Source of the DNA: JAFGDI01 sp963662515
GTDB taxonomy: Bacteria; Planctomycetota; Phycisphaerae; Sedimentisphaerales; SM23-30
DNA: 64,000 nt
Reading direction: 5' to 3'
Assembly (NCBI GenBank): GCA_963662515.1
Contig: OY759675.1
Coordinates: 3,038,001-3,102,000 of the forward strand
In this document: in pieces, positions 9,569 through 18,966 of the stretch
How positions within the stretch are numbered: position 1 is the stretch's first letter
How the letters are laid out: each line of letters begins with the position of its first letter
Translations under genes and position numbers: made by a program
The notes under the pieces: model-generated
What the model was told of the DNA's origin: nothing
Seen by the model: the letters and a program-made list of their open reading frames with translations, nothing else
Database searches by the model: none

Positions 9569-10837
9569 TTACTCTTTCAATCTTTCAATTGAAGCTCCGG
9601 CAGAATTTAGCTTTTCCTCGATCTTCTCATATCCTCGATCTATATGGTATATACGATTGATGATCGTCTCGCCCTCTGCCGCCAAACCAGCAATGACCAA
9701 TGCTGCCGAAGCTCTCAGGTCAGAAGCCATTAAAGGGGCACCACTAAGTCTGTCAACACCCGCGACCACAACAATATCACCCTCCTTACGCAAATTAGCC
9801 CCCATACGATTAAGCTCTGCCACATGCATAAACCGCTGCGGATAAATTTTCTCCACTACAATGCTATTACCATCGGCCAAAGCCAGAACAGACATAAGCT
9901 GGGCCTGCAAGTCGGTTGGAAAACCAGGGTATGGCTGGGTAGTAACATCTGCCGGGTTCAGACGACCACGACGAATAACCTCACAGCCATCTTTGGTCTT
10001 ATCTACCGTAACACCAATACCACGCAGCTTATTGATCAGTGCCAGTAAATGGTCCGTCCTGCAATTTTTTAGCTTTATATTGCCCTCTGTTATCGCCGCA
10101 GCACACATAAATGTTCCCGCCTCTATACGATCAGGAATTATCTCATATTCCACCGGATTAAGACTGGTAACACCCTCTATTTCCAGTCGAGGTGAACCTA
10201 TGCCTTTGATCTTCGCTCCCATCTTCACCAGCATATTACACAGATCTGTAATTTCCGGCTCACAAGCAGCAGACTCAATTATAGTAGTTCCTTTTGCCAA
10301 CACTGCTGCTGACAGAACATTAGCAGTACCCAATACCGTTGAACCAAATGAACCACCTAAAAATATTTCTGCTCCAATCAGGCCTTTGGGAGCATCAGCT
10401 ACCACATAACCACCTTTAAGATAACAATTTGCGCCAAGTTCACGCATGCCGCGAATATGAATATCAATTGGCCGGTTACCAATAGCACACCCCCCTGGCA
10501 TAGACACCTCTACCTGTCTGCATCTTCCCAGCAAAGGGCCTAGTATACAAATGCCCGCACGCAACTGACGCACTATCTCATAATCACCATGAGGCCGGTC
10601 GATCGTCGTGGCATCGATCGCCAGATCTCCATTTTCCAACCGCTCAACTTTACAGCCCATAGACTCAAGTAGTAAACCTAACACCCGTATATCTGAAAGA
10701 TATGGTACGCCCTTTAAAACTGTCCGGCCAGGGGCGAGCAAAGCGGCCGCCATTATTGGCAAAGCTGCATTCTTGGAACCACTGACTTCTATCTCACCAT
10801 TGAGCCGGCAGGGCCCTTTTATCTTAAAATAATCCAT
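9569..10837 (-). CDS. murA: UDP-N-acetylglucosamine 1-carboxyvinyltransferase
   Basis: About 422 residues. It transfers enolpyruvate from PEP to UDP-GlcNAc, the first committed step of peptidoglycan synthesis. The N-terminus has GSKNAALPIMAAALL with the conserved Lys-Asn pair. The catalytic cysteine C117 lies in PGGCAIGNRP, so the enzyme should be of the fosfomycin-sensitive Cys type. The C-terminal half has FPTDLQAQ and DLRASAALVIAGLAA. The open frame begins at 10864, but ATG 10837 has GGAG five bases upstream and gives the normal family length. A full-length murA supports a peptidoglycan-containing planctomycete. Confidence 0.96.
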   Translation of the reverse strand: MDYFKIKGPCRLNGEIEVSGSKNAALPIMAAALLAPGRTVLKGVPYLSDIRVLGLLLESMGCKVERLENGDLAIDATTIDRPHGDYEIVRQLRAGICILGPLLGRCRQVEVSMPGGCAIGNRPIDIHIRGMRELGANCYLKGGYVVADAPKGLIGAEIFLGGSFGSTVLGTANVLSAAVLAKGTTIIESAACEPEITDLCNMLVKMGAKIKGIGSPRLEIEGVTSLNPVEYEIIPDRIEAGTFMCAAAITEGNIKLKNCRTDHLLALINKLRGIGVTVDKTKDGCEVIRRGRLNPADVTTQPYPGFPTDLQAQLMSVLALADGNSIVVEKIYPQRFMHVAELNRMGANLRKEGDIVVVAGVDRLSGAPLMASDLRASAALVIAGLAAEGETIINRIYHIDRGYEKIEEKLNSAGASIERLKE

Positions 10838-11188
10838 ATATGCTCCAATATCGCTAACTTGCAATCTAAACCAGATCGCAATGATTTAATTTTCTTACCA
10901 GAATAACAGCACCTGCATAATACGATCTTTTGAGCAAAAATGCTATTATCTGCTCTTGCAGACCCATGATGATATCTGAGATAACTATTACTGACAACAG
11001 GAAAGTTGAGCAGTAAGATTAAACTTTTTGTGCATTATGGTATTTTCTTGACTTAAAAATACTAAATCGTTATCGTCAGGCCATTAAGATGTATATGTAG
11101 CTGCAAAACACGCTTTTTCGAGACAATAAACGAATAATTGTTTTATTGGAAATCACACAAACCAACATTTCATTACTGGAGTTCAATT
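10838..11188. other. Divergent intergenic region murA / GH2
   Basis: No gene is seen. A possible GH2 promoter is TTGACT at 11048-11053, then 17 bases, then TATCGT at 11071-11076 (4 of 6). TGGAG at 11176-11181 is the GH2 ribosome site. Confidence 0.35.
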
Positions 11189-14185
11189 ATGAATAAAAAG
11201 TATCTGAGTCTCATTATTGGTATTACAGCCTTTCTGATCTCTTTTGTTTCTGTCGGGTGTTCAACTTCGGACGGCCAGAATGAAAGCCTGACCATGAGCC
11301 TCGATACCGTCAAGTTTGATGACGGGTGGCTATTTGCCAGATATGGCGATACACCCGCCGGTTATGTAAATGAACCAGCCGACCTCCAATCCGTCACTCT
11401 GGACGACAGCGGGTGGCGGAAACTGGACCTGCCACATGACTGGGGCATTGAGACTGACTTTATGGCGGATCAGCCCAACAGTACGGGCAAGCTGATGTTC
11501 CAGGGGATAGGCTGGTATCGCAAGCACTTTGCGGTTAAGGCAACTGAAGTGGGGAAAAGGTTCACGATCCAGTTTGATGGGATAATGTCCTGCCCTACCG
11601 TTTTCCTCAATGGCAAAAATGTGGGCGAGTGGAAATATGGCTATAGTTCGTTTGCCCTGGATCTGACCGAAGCGATTAATTTCGGCGGTGATAATGTTCT
11701 GGCGGTGCGTGTTGATAATGTTAATGACTCATCTCGCTGGTATCCCGGCGGAGGTATATACCGTCATGTCTGGCTGAGCAAAAATGAGCCGATCCATCTG
11801 GCCCACTGGGGTACATATATAACCACCCCGGTGGTATCTGCTGACCAGGCAAAGATTTGCATCGCCAGTGAAATCGAGAATAGCACAGGCGCTGCCGTTA
11901 TGTCTGTTTGTCAGCATACCATAATGGAAAAGGGAACAGGTAAAGTTGTTGCCAGCTCCAAACCACAGGGGCTAAACCTTATGCCGGGCATTACTGCCTC
12001 ACAATCGGAAATAACTCTCAACAACCCCAAGCTCTGGGATACCAGTTCGCCCAACCTGTATATAGCCAGAACAGAAATACTATTCAATGGTCAGATCAGC
12101 GATTTAAGCGACCAGGTTTTCGGTGTTCGTTCCATTGAATGGAGTGCTGAAAATGGATTCATACTCAATGGTCAGATAGTAAAGATCAAGGGTGTATGTA
12201 ATCACCACGATCTTGGACCTCTGGGAGCGGCGGTAAACGACCGTGCCATTCAGCGTCAGTTGGAAATAATGCAGGAAATGGGCGTAAATGCAATTCGCAC
12301 ATCCCATAACCCGCCGGCTCCTGAATTGCTTGACCTTTGCGATGAGATGGGCCTGCTGGTAATGGATGAGGCCTTTGACTGCTGGGCACGAGGCAAGACC
12401 AAAAATGACTATCACCTTTATTACAAAGATTGGTTCGAACGCGACATAACCAATCTGGTTCGCCGGGACCGCAACCACCCCAGCGTTATATTATGGAGCA
12501 GTGGTAACGAAATACTGGAGCAGCAGGCCCGGCCTGAAGACCTGAAAGTATCACGCGAGCTGACAGCCCTGTTCCATAAGCTCGATCCTACTCGCCCTGT
12601 TGCCGCTGGATGCAATCACGCTAACAGCTATCATAACGGCTTTGGTGCGACGGTTGATGTCTATGGCTTCAACTATAAACCACACCTTTATGGCGACTTT
12701 AAGAAAAGGTGTCCAAACCAGCCGGTATTCAGTAGCGAATCTTCGTCCTGCATTAGCTCACGCGGCGAATATTTCTTCCCGGTAAGTGAAAAACAAGATG
12801 GTGGTTTCTTCAACTATCAGGTCAGTTCTTACGACCTCTATGCTCCTGGTTGGGCCATGAAGCCAGATGTTGAATTCATTGGCCAGGATAAATATCCGTT
12901 CGTTGCGGGCGAATTCGTCTGGACCGGATTTGATTATATTGGCGAGCCAACCCCGTACAATAATGACAGCACTCTGGCCCTGAACTTCCACAATGAGGCC
13001 GAGAAGAAAGCTATCGAGGAAAAACTTGCCCAGATTAAAGGCAGTCCATCTCGTAGCAGTTATTTCGGTATAGTTGACCTGTGCGGTTTCAAGAAGGACC
13101 GCTTCTATCTTTATCAATCACGCTGGCGGCCGGAATTGCCGATGGCACATATTCTGCCGCACTGGACCTGGCCGGGCCGGGAAGGACAGGTAACCCCGGT
13201 CCATGTATATACATCTGGCGATGAAGCCGAGCTGTTCCTCAACGGCAAGTCACTGGGCCGCAAGGCAAAGGCAAAACCAGACGCCCCAGCTCCGCAGGTG
13301 AAATGGCCTGCAACAGTCTCTGTTGGCCAGTCAGCCTCAGCCAGTACATCACAGGCTAGCCATGACCCGGCCCACGCCTGCGATAATGACCCGGCTACAC
13401 GCTGGTGTGCATCTTCTGCCGAATCTGACAATTACTGGCAGATCGACCTTGGCACAGAGCAGAAGCTCAGCGGCTGTGCTATCTACTGGGAAGCGGAATC
13501 CTCTCGCTACGGCTATGAGATACAAGTATCGGCGGACAACCAGAACTGGACAACGGTAACGACCGCAGAATTCCAGAGTAACAGCCCGGCATCATTACAT
13601 GAGTTTAATAGCTCTGGCCGGTATGTTAAAGTGAGATTTACAGGCCTGAAAGAAGGCAGTTGGGCCAGTTTCTCAGAGTGCCAGGTATTTGCCCAAGGTC
13701 AGCAGCCACAGATTGTGAATATCGACCAAAAGCCGGAATACTACCGCTTACGCTGGAATGATGTCTGCTATGAAGCGGGCGAGCTTTCAGTAGTAGCCTA
13801 TAAAGATGGCAAGAAATGGGCTACAGATAAGGTTGTGACGGCAGGTGAACCCTATGCCGTAAGATTGACGGCAGATCGCAAGCAGATCGCGGGCGATGGC
13901 TGCGACCTGAGCTTTATCACCGCGGAAATTGTCGATAAGGATGGTAATCTGGTACCAAGAGCTGATAACATGATACAATTCACTATCAGCGGGCCGGGTA
14001 TAATATCCGCGACTGATAATGGCGATGCGACCAACCCCAACTGCTTCCTGAAGCCAGAGCGCAATGCCTATAACGGTATGGCCCTGGCGATAGTGAAGTC
14101 TGCCAAAGGACAGAACGGCAAGATAATGATCAAGGCCAGTTCTGAAACCCTGAAAATTGGTGAGATAACCATTCAGGCAAAATGA
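11189..14185 (+). CDS. GH2 beta-galactosidase-like lipoprotein with an inserted F5/8C (CBM32-like) module
   Basis: About 998 residues. The signal peptide ends in the lipobox SVGC, so the protein is probably membrane-anchored. Domains in order: GH2 sugar-binding domain (about 30-200), Ig-like domain (200-305), TIM barrel (about 306-610). The acid/base is E441 in WSSGNE and the nucleophile is E575 in VAGEFVWTG. A DUF4982-like domain begins around 671 (HVYTSGDEAELFLNGKSLG). It is interrupted by an F5/8 type C module (about 712-838: DNDPATRWCA, WQIDLG, GYEIQVS), then resumes with YRLRWNDV and ends in another Ig-like domain. The frame is open from 11138, but ATG 11189 follows TGGAG and starts a proper signal peptide. 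Whether the substrate is a galactoside is inferred from the GH2 layout only. Confidence 0.9.
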   Translation: MNKKYLSLIIGITAFLISFVSVGCSTSDGQNESLTMSLDTVKFDDGWLFARYGDTPAGYVNEPADLQSVTLDDSGWRKLDLPHDWGIETDFMADQPNSTGKLMFQGIGWYRKHFAVKATEVGKRFTIQFDGIMSCPTVFLNGKNVGEWKYGYSSFALDLTEAINFGGDNVLAVRVDNVNDSSRWYPGGGIYRHVWLSKNEPIHLAHWGTYITTPVVSADQAKICIASEIENSTGAAVMSVCQHTIMEKGTGKVVASSKPQGLNLMPGITASQSEITLNNPKLWDTSSPNLYIARTEILFNGQISDLSDQVFGVRSIEWSAENGFILNGQIVKIKGVCNHHDLGPLGAAVNDRAIQRQLEIMQEMGVNAIRTSHNPPAPELLDLCDEMGLLVMDEAFDCWARGKTKNDYHLYYKDWFERDITNLVRRDRNHPSVILWSSGNEILEQQARPEDLKVSRELTALFHKLDPTRPVAAGCNHANSYHNGFGATVDVYGFNYKPHLYGDFKKRCPNQPVFSSESSSCISSRGEYFFPVSEKQDGGFFNYQVSSYDLYAPGWAMKPDVEFIGQDKYPFVAGEFVWTGFDYIGEPTPYNNDSTLALNFHNEAEKKAIEEKLAQIKGSPSRSSYFGIVDLCGFKKDRFYLYQSRWRPELPMAHILPHWTWPGREGQVTPVHVYTSGDEAELFLNGKSLGRKAKAKPDAPAPQVKWPATVSVGQSASASTSQASHDPAHACDNDPATRWCASSAESDNYWQIDLGTEQKLSGCAIYWEAESSRYGYEIQVSADNQNWTTVTTAEFQSNSPASLHEFNSSGRYVKVRFTGLKEGSWASFSECQVFAQGQQPQIVNIDQKPEYYRLRWNDVCYEAGELSVVAYKDGKKWATDKVVTAGEPYAVRLTADRKQIAGDGCDLSFITAEIVDKDGNLVPRADNMIQFTISGPGIISATDNGDATNPNCFLKPERNAYNGMALAIVKSAKGQNGKIMIKASSETLKIGEITIQAK

Positions 14186-14201
14186 TGTCATTGATAACGC
14201 C

Positions 14202-14260
14202 TAATTGCGTCTCAAAACAAATACAGTCCGGGTTCGGTCGGCATTTATGAGACGCAATTA
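14202..14260. repeat. 13-base perfect inverted repeat after the GH2 gene
   Basis: TAATTGCGTCTCA (14202-14214) and its exact complement (14248-14260) are separated by 33 bases. There is no T-run directly after it, and the true terminator follows at 14273. Confidence 0.6.
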
Positions 14261-14272
14261 TGCGTATAAATA

Positions 14273-14315
14273 AAAAAGGCCGGTTACTGACATAATATCA
14301 GCAACCGGCCTTTTT
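14273..14315. terminator. Bidirectional terminator between GH2 and the V-ATPase operon
   Basis: A GC-rich stem (GGCCGGTT... paired with ...AACCGGCC) is flanked by A-run and T-run and lies between the convergent GH2 gene and atpK. Confidence 0.88.
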
Positions 14316-14342
14316 ATTTCATTCATAATTACTCTCTGGCCA

Positions 14343-14825
14343 TCATGGCAGCAGGAGGAACAGGAAGATGAAGCCCAGCAGACCAACTGACTCTACCAGA
14401 CCCATCGCAATGATCATAAATACAAAACCCTTGCCCTCACCTTCGCACAAAGCGCGACAGGCAGCAGCACCGATCTTACCCTGATACCAGGCACTAAACA
14501 GCTCGATCAAACCACCAGCCAGACCTATACCGAAAAATGCACCCGGATAAGCAGCTACTAACGACTCTACACCTTCTGCACCAAATACCTTAGACTTCAT
14601 AAATACTAAAGCAAGGATCAAAGCATAAAATGTCTGCGAAAGAGGCATACCGGCAAGAATAATATACTGAAAACTCAATGCCTTCCCGGCCTTGGCTTCC
14701 TTTGCCCAGGCACCAGCTGCTGCCTGACCGGCAACACCTATACCCAGTGCGCTTCCTACGGCTCCTAAACCAAGAGCCAAACCGAGACCCATCTGTCCCA
14801 TTGTTACTGGCATTGTTATATCCAT
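14343..14825 (-). CDS. atpK: V-type ATPase subunit K (rotor ring proteolipid)
   Basis: 160 residues and four membrane helices, a duplicated hairpin as in the 16-kDa V-type proteolipid. Helix 2 carries MPLSQTFY where a carboxylate would be in F-type c subunits. Helix 4 has the ion-binding glutamate E145 in GLVESVGLLGF. Compared with the known sodium site of Enterococcus hirae NtpK (T64, Q65, Q110, E139), the residues S63, Q64, Q115 (in YQGK) and E145 line up, which suggests sodium binding. The ATG at 14825 has GGAG eight bases upstream; a TTG at 14831 is too close to that site. It is the last gene of the operon and is followed by a terminator. Confidence 0.94.
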   Translation of the reverse strand: MDITMPVTMGQMGLGLALGLGAVGSALGIGVAGQAAAGAWAKEAKAGKALSFQYIILAGMPLSQTFYALILALVFMKSKVFGAEGVESLVAAYPGAFFGIGLAGGLIELFSAWYQGKIGAAACRALCEGEGKGFVFMIIAMGLVESVGLLGFIFLFLLLP

Positions 14826-14870
14826 GTTCAAATCTCCTAAAAACTAAAATAGTTAATAATGTTTTTGGTT

Positions 14871-16700
14871 TTACTTCTTATTTCCGAACGGCTTATACGC
14901 ATAACCGCCCCACTGAATTCCGGCACCTCCGGAAAATTCCAACATATTCAGACGAACGCCATGCGCCAGCACAGCGATCAGACATAGCACAATATTCAAG
15001 GCATGGCCAAATACTATGACAACAGCGCCAAAAATCCAGCCCAGGAATCCAAACTCAAACAGCCCGGCACCCATGCCATTAAACGAATCAGCCATATAAT
15101 AACCCGCCAGCCCTACGGCCATCAGACGAATATAACTCATCGTATCACCAAACGCTCCGATCGTCGGCAGTAAGGATGAGGCCAACCCGGTTGACAGTCT
15201 CACTGCCAGACTTTTATGGGGTCTGGAAAAACTCATCGCCAGGACAAAGCCAAGTGCCAATAAAGTCAAAATAAGCCCTATCGGCATTATCATCTTATCA
15301 GGATAGAACAACATCCAGATTATACCAAGCATAGCTAACAGAACAAAGATCCAGCCAGCCTCCGCAAAAGCACGACGATCTGGCCATAAAATTACCAATT
15401 GACAGAAATGTGCTAATACCAGATGGGCACAACCTATTAAAAAGCTCAGCTTGGTCACCATTGCAATTGACTTCTGAGAATCTAGGTCCCAGAAAAATGC
15501 CGGCGCTTTCAATATACTTCCTATCATCGAGAACTGCTGGGTTTCAACATTATAAAAACTGCCTGGAGTAATACCAAATATATTACCTGACAACAGACCC
15601 CAGACCAGCGTACAGACACCTATTACTTTTACCAGATTTGTCATATCCTTACCCGCTACGGCATTGAGCTTTTTGGTCATACCAAAACCCAGTATCGTAA
15701 AGAGCAGACCATATCCGGCATCACCAATGATCATTGCAGCAAATAGAGGAAAGGCCACCATAAAAAACGGCGATAGTTCCGGCTCGGTATAACCGGGCAA
15801 TGTACCTAAAACCTCGAATAAGGCCTTGATCGGCTTGGTCCATTCCGGATATTGCACTTTTGTCGGTGGATTCTCACCCTCGGCAGGCTCTACAGTCCTG
15901 GCACCGGCATGAATACCAACCTTCTCCAACTCAACCGTCAGCCCATCAGCCTGCACAGTTGGCATCCAACCCTGAATTGCAAACAGATCACTGTCGGCAA
16001 AAGCGGAATTACCAGCTACAGAAAAATCCTTAACCTGCTCCATTTCCCCAAGATATGTCTTTACTGCATCAAGATAAACAACACAAGCTGATATCTTGTC
16101 ACTAGCGTGCTTATGTCTGGCTTCCAAGGCCAAAAGCTGCTCTTTTATCTCAGGGTTATCTGTTTCTGGAACTGATAATTTTTCAACCTTACTGTCCTGA
16201 GGCAGAACTATCTCTTCTTTGCTTACTGTCACAACGATCTTACGACCTTCGCCAACACTAAGCTCTGTTACAAAATCTGACTCAACCTCAAGACTTTGGC
16301 CTTCAGGAACAACAAAAAACGACAATATCACACCAGCTTTTTTCAGTATATCCAGATCAGCCAGCTTCAGGTCGCCCCAATGCTTCTGATTGTCCAACTG
16401 CCTCTTGAGCGATGCTGTCTTACTATTACATTCATCTATATCTTTTTTTGCTGAGATTATCTCTTCTACCACCGCAGAAACATCTGGTGACGATTTCTGA
16501 GGTTCAACAGGCAATGCCTCCAGCATACGACAGGCTTCAACAGCCTGCTGGTACTTCTGGGTAAGCTGCTCTTCTGCTATCGCTGCTGCAGGGTCAACGG
16601 GCACAATATGTAATACCCCCCTGTTGTGCAGCTCTTTGAGCAGCAGATCTTTGTCTGCTGCAGCAACTACCACCTGTATTTTAGACATCTTTACTATCAT
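14871..16700 (-). CDS. atpI: V-type ATPase subunit I (a-like stator subunit)
   Basis: 609 residues. The first 300 or so form the cytoplasmic coiled-coil arm that contacts the peripheral stalk. The C-terminal half has about seven membrane helices starting at FFMVAFPLFAAMIIGDAGYG. The arginine of MSYIRLMAVGLAG corresponds to the conserved arginine facing the rotor glutamate, so the ion path is intact. GGAG seven bases upstream supports the ATG at 16700. The length is close to other bacterial and archaeal I subunits. It lies between subunits D and K, as in chlamydial and spirochaete V-ATPase operons. Confidence 0.95.
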   Translation of the reverse strand: MIVKMSKIQVVVAAADKDLLLKELHNRGVLHIVPVDPAAAIAEEQLTQKYQQAVEACRMLEALPVEPQKSSPDVSAVVEEIISAKKDIDECNSKTASLKRQLDNQKHWGDLKLADLDILKKAGVILSFFVVPEGQSLEVESDFVTELSVGEGRKIVVTVSKEEIVLPQDSKVEKLSVPETDNPEIKEQLLALEARHKHASDKISACVVYLDAVKTYLGEMEQVKDFSVAGNSAFADSDLFAIQGWMPTVQADGLTVELEKVGIHAGARTVEPAEGENPPTKVQYPEWTKPIKALFEVLGTLPGYTEPELSPFFMVAFPLFAAMIIGDAGYGLLFTILGFGMTKKLNAVAGKDMTNLVKVIGVCTLVWGLLSGNIFGITPGSFYNVETQQFSMIGSILKAPAFFWDLDSQKSIAMVTKLSFLIGCAHLVLAHFCQLVILWPDRRAFAEAGWIFVLLAMLGIIWMLFYPDKMIMPIGLILTLLALGFVLAMSFSRPHKSLAVRLSTGLASSLLPTIGAFGDTMSYIRLMAVGLAGYYMADSFNGMGAGLFEFGFLGWIFGAVVIVFGHALNIVLCLIAVLAHGVRLNMLEFSGGAGIQWGGYAYKPFGNKK

Positions 16701-16886
16701 CTTTTATCTCCGACTTGTGTCTGAGTTAAAGTTTCAGGTAGCTCAGGCATCTTGCTTAAGAATTATTATATTCTCAAGCCATAATAGCCTGTGCTAATTC
16801 AATTTTAATAATCGTTAATATCTGGCTCTTCGCCAACTACTCAGCCTTTTCAGGCAAAGCACAGATATCTGTTCAACCTACTCAGT

Positions 16887-17507
16887 TCAGGCGTTTGCCA
16901 GTTCCTTTTCGGTCAGTTTGCCCTTGGCGATCTTGGCCCGGCCTACTGCCGCTGCCATCTCATCAGAAAGCTGTATCTTGATCTTTCTGATATTCTCTTT
17001 GGCTTCAGGTATCTTAACCTTCTCAAAGAGGTTCACTCGCTGAATAATCTTACTTAATTCTTTCTGTAACAGATCAAATTGTCTCTGCAAGATCTCCATG
17101 CGTGCATTACAACGATTCACCTCACGCAAATCCTCAATAGTGTCATCAACCCAGGCCGGAGTGGTAAACAGACTATAAGCCGCCTTCTCAAATACTACAT
17201 CTTCATACACCGGTACATTAACGCCGGCTATATTGCTCTCATGAGTCAGTATCTCTTTGCACTCGGCAAGACTCTTAACATTTACACCAGCTATATCTTT
17301 GAGTATAACACCATATTTCTCAAATACAGCGATAGCTTTCATCTTAGCCTGCTCTGCCTCGTCACGCTTCTTCGATATTGTTCGCAAAGTCATTTGCAAC
17401 ATCTGCTGCTTAAGCTTAAGCATAGGCAGATATCTCTGAAAACGCTTCAGGTCGTCACGCTGGCGTTTGAGCTCAGGTCTGGTAAATTTTATTTTTTTCT
17501 TTGCCAT
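16887..17507 (-). CDS. atpD: V-type ATPase subunit D (central stalk)
   Basis: About 206 residues, nearly all alpha-helical, with the family N-terminus KIKFTRPELKRQRDDLKRF and a C-terminal helix rich in charged residues. Subunit D is the rotor shaft that links the A/B hexamer to the membrane ring. The open frame reaches 17543, but the ATG at 17507 (MAKKKIKFTRPE) begins at the usual family position. No clear ribosome site is visible for it, so translation may depend on the preceding atpB. Its usual partner, subunit F, is not encoded in the operon. Confidence 0.92.
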   Translation of the reverse strand: MAKKKIKFTRPELKRQRDDLKRFQRYLPMLKLKQQMLQMTLRTISKKRDEAEQAKMKAIAVFEKYGVILKDIAGVNVKSLAECKEILTHESNIAGVNVPVYEDVVFEKAAYSLFTTPAWVDDTIEDLREVNRCNARMEILQRQFDLLQKELSKIIQRVNLFEKVKIPEAKENIRKIKIQLSDEMAAAVGRAKIAKGKLTEKELANA

Positions 17508-17562
17508 AATATAACAGTATGCCGGGTTGCGGCAAACCACCACTTATTACCTGCGTATTCGT

Positions 17563-17578
17563 CCCGATTTACATCGGG
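17563..17578. repeat. Small CCCGAT...ATCGGG palindrome between atpB and atpD
   Basis: A six-base-pair stem with a TTAC loop lies in the short gap between the two genes. A similar CCCGA.../...TCGGG palindrome recurs in the 32-34 kb region. Confidence 0.5.
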
Positions 17579-17589
17579 GTTACTTGTTT

Positions 17590-18897
17590 CTAGTTAGTTG
17601 CTAACGGCTTTGGCCAATGCTTTTCAATAATAGTACGGCGAATACCTATCTCTTCAGGCTCAAAACAATCCGCCAGCATTTCCCAGCAGCGGTCAAGTGC
17701 CTCAAACAGAGGTATATTCACTGACAAGTCCATGATCTTGCTCTCAAAATGCTCGCCATATCTGAGCAGACGCTCGTCCCACTGACTCATCTCAAAGCCC
17801 ATGTCTCGTTTCTCACGAGCTTCACGACACTGTGCGTAAAGCTGTAAGCATGAGTCCATAATGGCTCGATGATCATCTCGGCTTGTTCCATTTACCTGCT
17901 GTTTCAAACGGCTCAGAGAACCAAAAGGCTCAATACGGCCATTACGCAAATAGAACTGCCCCTCGGTAATATATCCGGTATTGTCCGGTACCGGGTGAGT
18001 AACATCATCACCAGGCATAGTTGTACAGGTCAGCAATGTCATAGAACCTGAACCATCAAAGTCAACCGCCTTTTCATAACGACGGGCCAACTGACTATAA
18101 AGGTCACCAGGGTAACCACGATTAGATGGTATCTGTTCCATAATGATCGCGATCTCTTTCAATGCATCAGAGAAAGAGGTCATATCGGTAAGCAATACCA
18201 ATACCCGCTTATTCTGCAAAGCAAAACTTTCACCAACAGCCAGACACAGATCGGGAACCATAAGTCCCTCTACCACCGGGTCAGCTGCGGTATGAATGAA
18301 CATTATCGTACGACCAAGCACGCCGCCTTCTTCAAAGGCCTTGCGGAACTTGAGATAGTCATCATTTCGTAATCCAATACCACCAAGAATAATCACATCA
18401 GCATTAGCCTGCAAACCAACGCGAGCAAGCAGCTCATTATATGGCTCACCAGCAACTGAGAATATCGGCAGCTTCTGCGATTCTACCAGCGAATTAAAAA
18501 TATCGATCATAGGTATGCCGGTATGCACCATCTTATCAGGCATGCGACGCATTACCGGATTAACCGCCGGTGAACCGATCTCTATACGCTGAGCTTCTAC
18601 CTCAGGACGACCATCACGCGGCAGACCCGATCCGTTAAATATACGACCCAACAGGTCATCACTGAACGGAACATCCATCGCCTTACCCAGAAAGCGAACC
18701 CGGTCTCCTGTTGATACACCCTGTGTACCGCCAAAAACCTGTAAACTCACTCGCTCACCCTGAATATGCACGACCTGAGCCATTGAAGAACCATGCTTAC
18801 TGGTAACTACCGCCAGCTCTTCATAGCCTACGCCCTCGGCAATGACTGTTACCACATTACCGGCAATTCTCACTATTTCGTCGTAATATTTTCTCAT
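17590..18897 (-). CDS. atpB: V-type ATPase subunit B (non-catalytic)
   Basis: 435 residues. It has the nucleotide-binding fold of the alpha/B family but lacks a true P-loop (FSVAGEPYNELLAR replaces GxxxxGKT), as expected for the regulatory subunit. The conserved PSNRGYPGDLYS segment and the B-type C-terminal domain are present. AGGA seven bases upstream supports the start. It forms the alternating A3B3 head with the product of the gene just upstream. Confidence 0.96.
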   Translation of the reverse strand: MRKYYDEIVRIAGNVVTVIAEGVGYEELAVVTSKHGSSMAQVVHIQGERVSLQVFGGTQGVSTGDRVRFLGKAMDVPFSDDLLGRIFNGSGLPRDGRPEVEAQRIEIGSPAVNPVMRRMPDKMVHTGIPMIDIFNSLVESQKLPIFSVAGEPYNELLARVGLQANADVIILGGIGLRNDDYLKFRKAFEEGGVLGRTIMFIHTAADPVVEGLMVPDLCLAVGESFALQNKRVLVLLTDMTSFSDALKEIAIIMEQIPSNRGYPGDLYSQLARRYEKAVDFDGSGSMTLLTCTTMPGDDVTHPVPDNTGYITEGQFYLRNGRIEPFGSLSRLKQQVNGTSRDDHRAIMDSCLQLYAQCREAREKRDMGFEMSQWDERLLRYGEHFESKIMDLSVNIPLFEALDRCWEMLADCFEPEEIGIRRTIIEKHWPKPLATN

Positions 18898-18966
18898 AGC
18901 CTATTCCTGTGTATTATCATACGGATCAATCAGGATCCTGAATTAATAATTACCAAATCCTAAATC

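Noticed and set aside
9861..10409. 182-residue plus-strand frame
   Set aside because: It is antisense to murA, whose catalytic motifs are intact.
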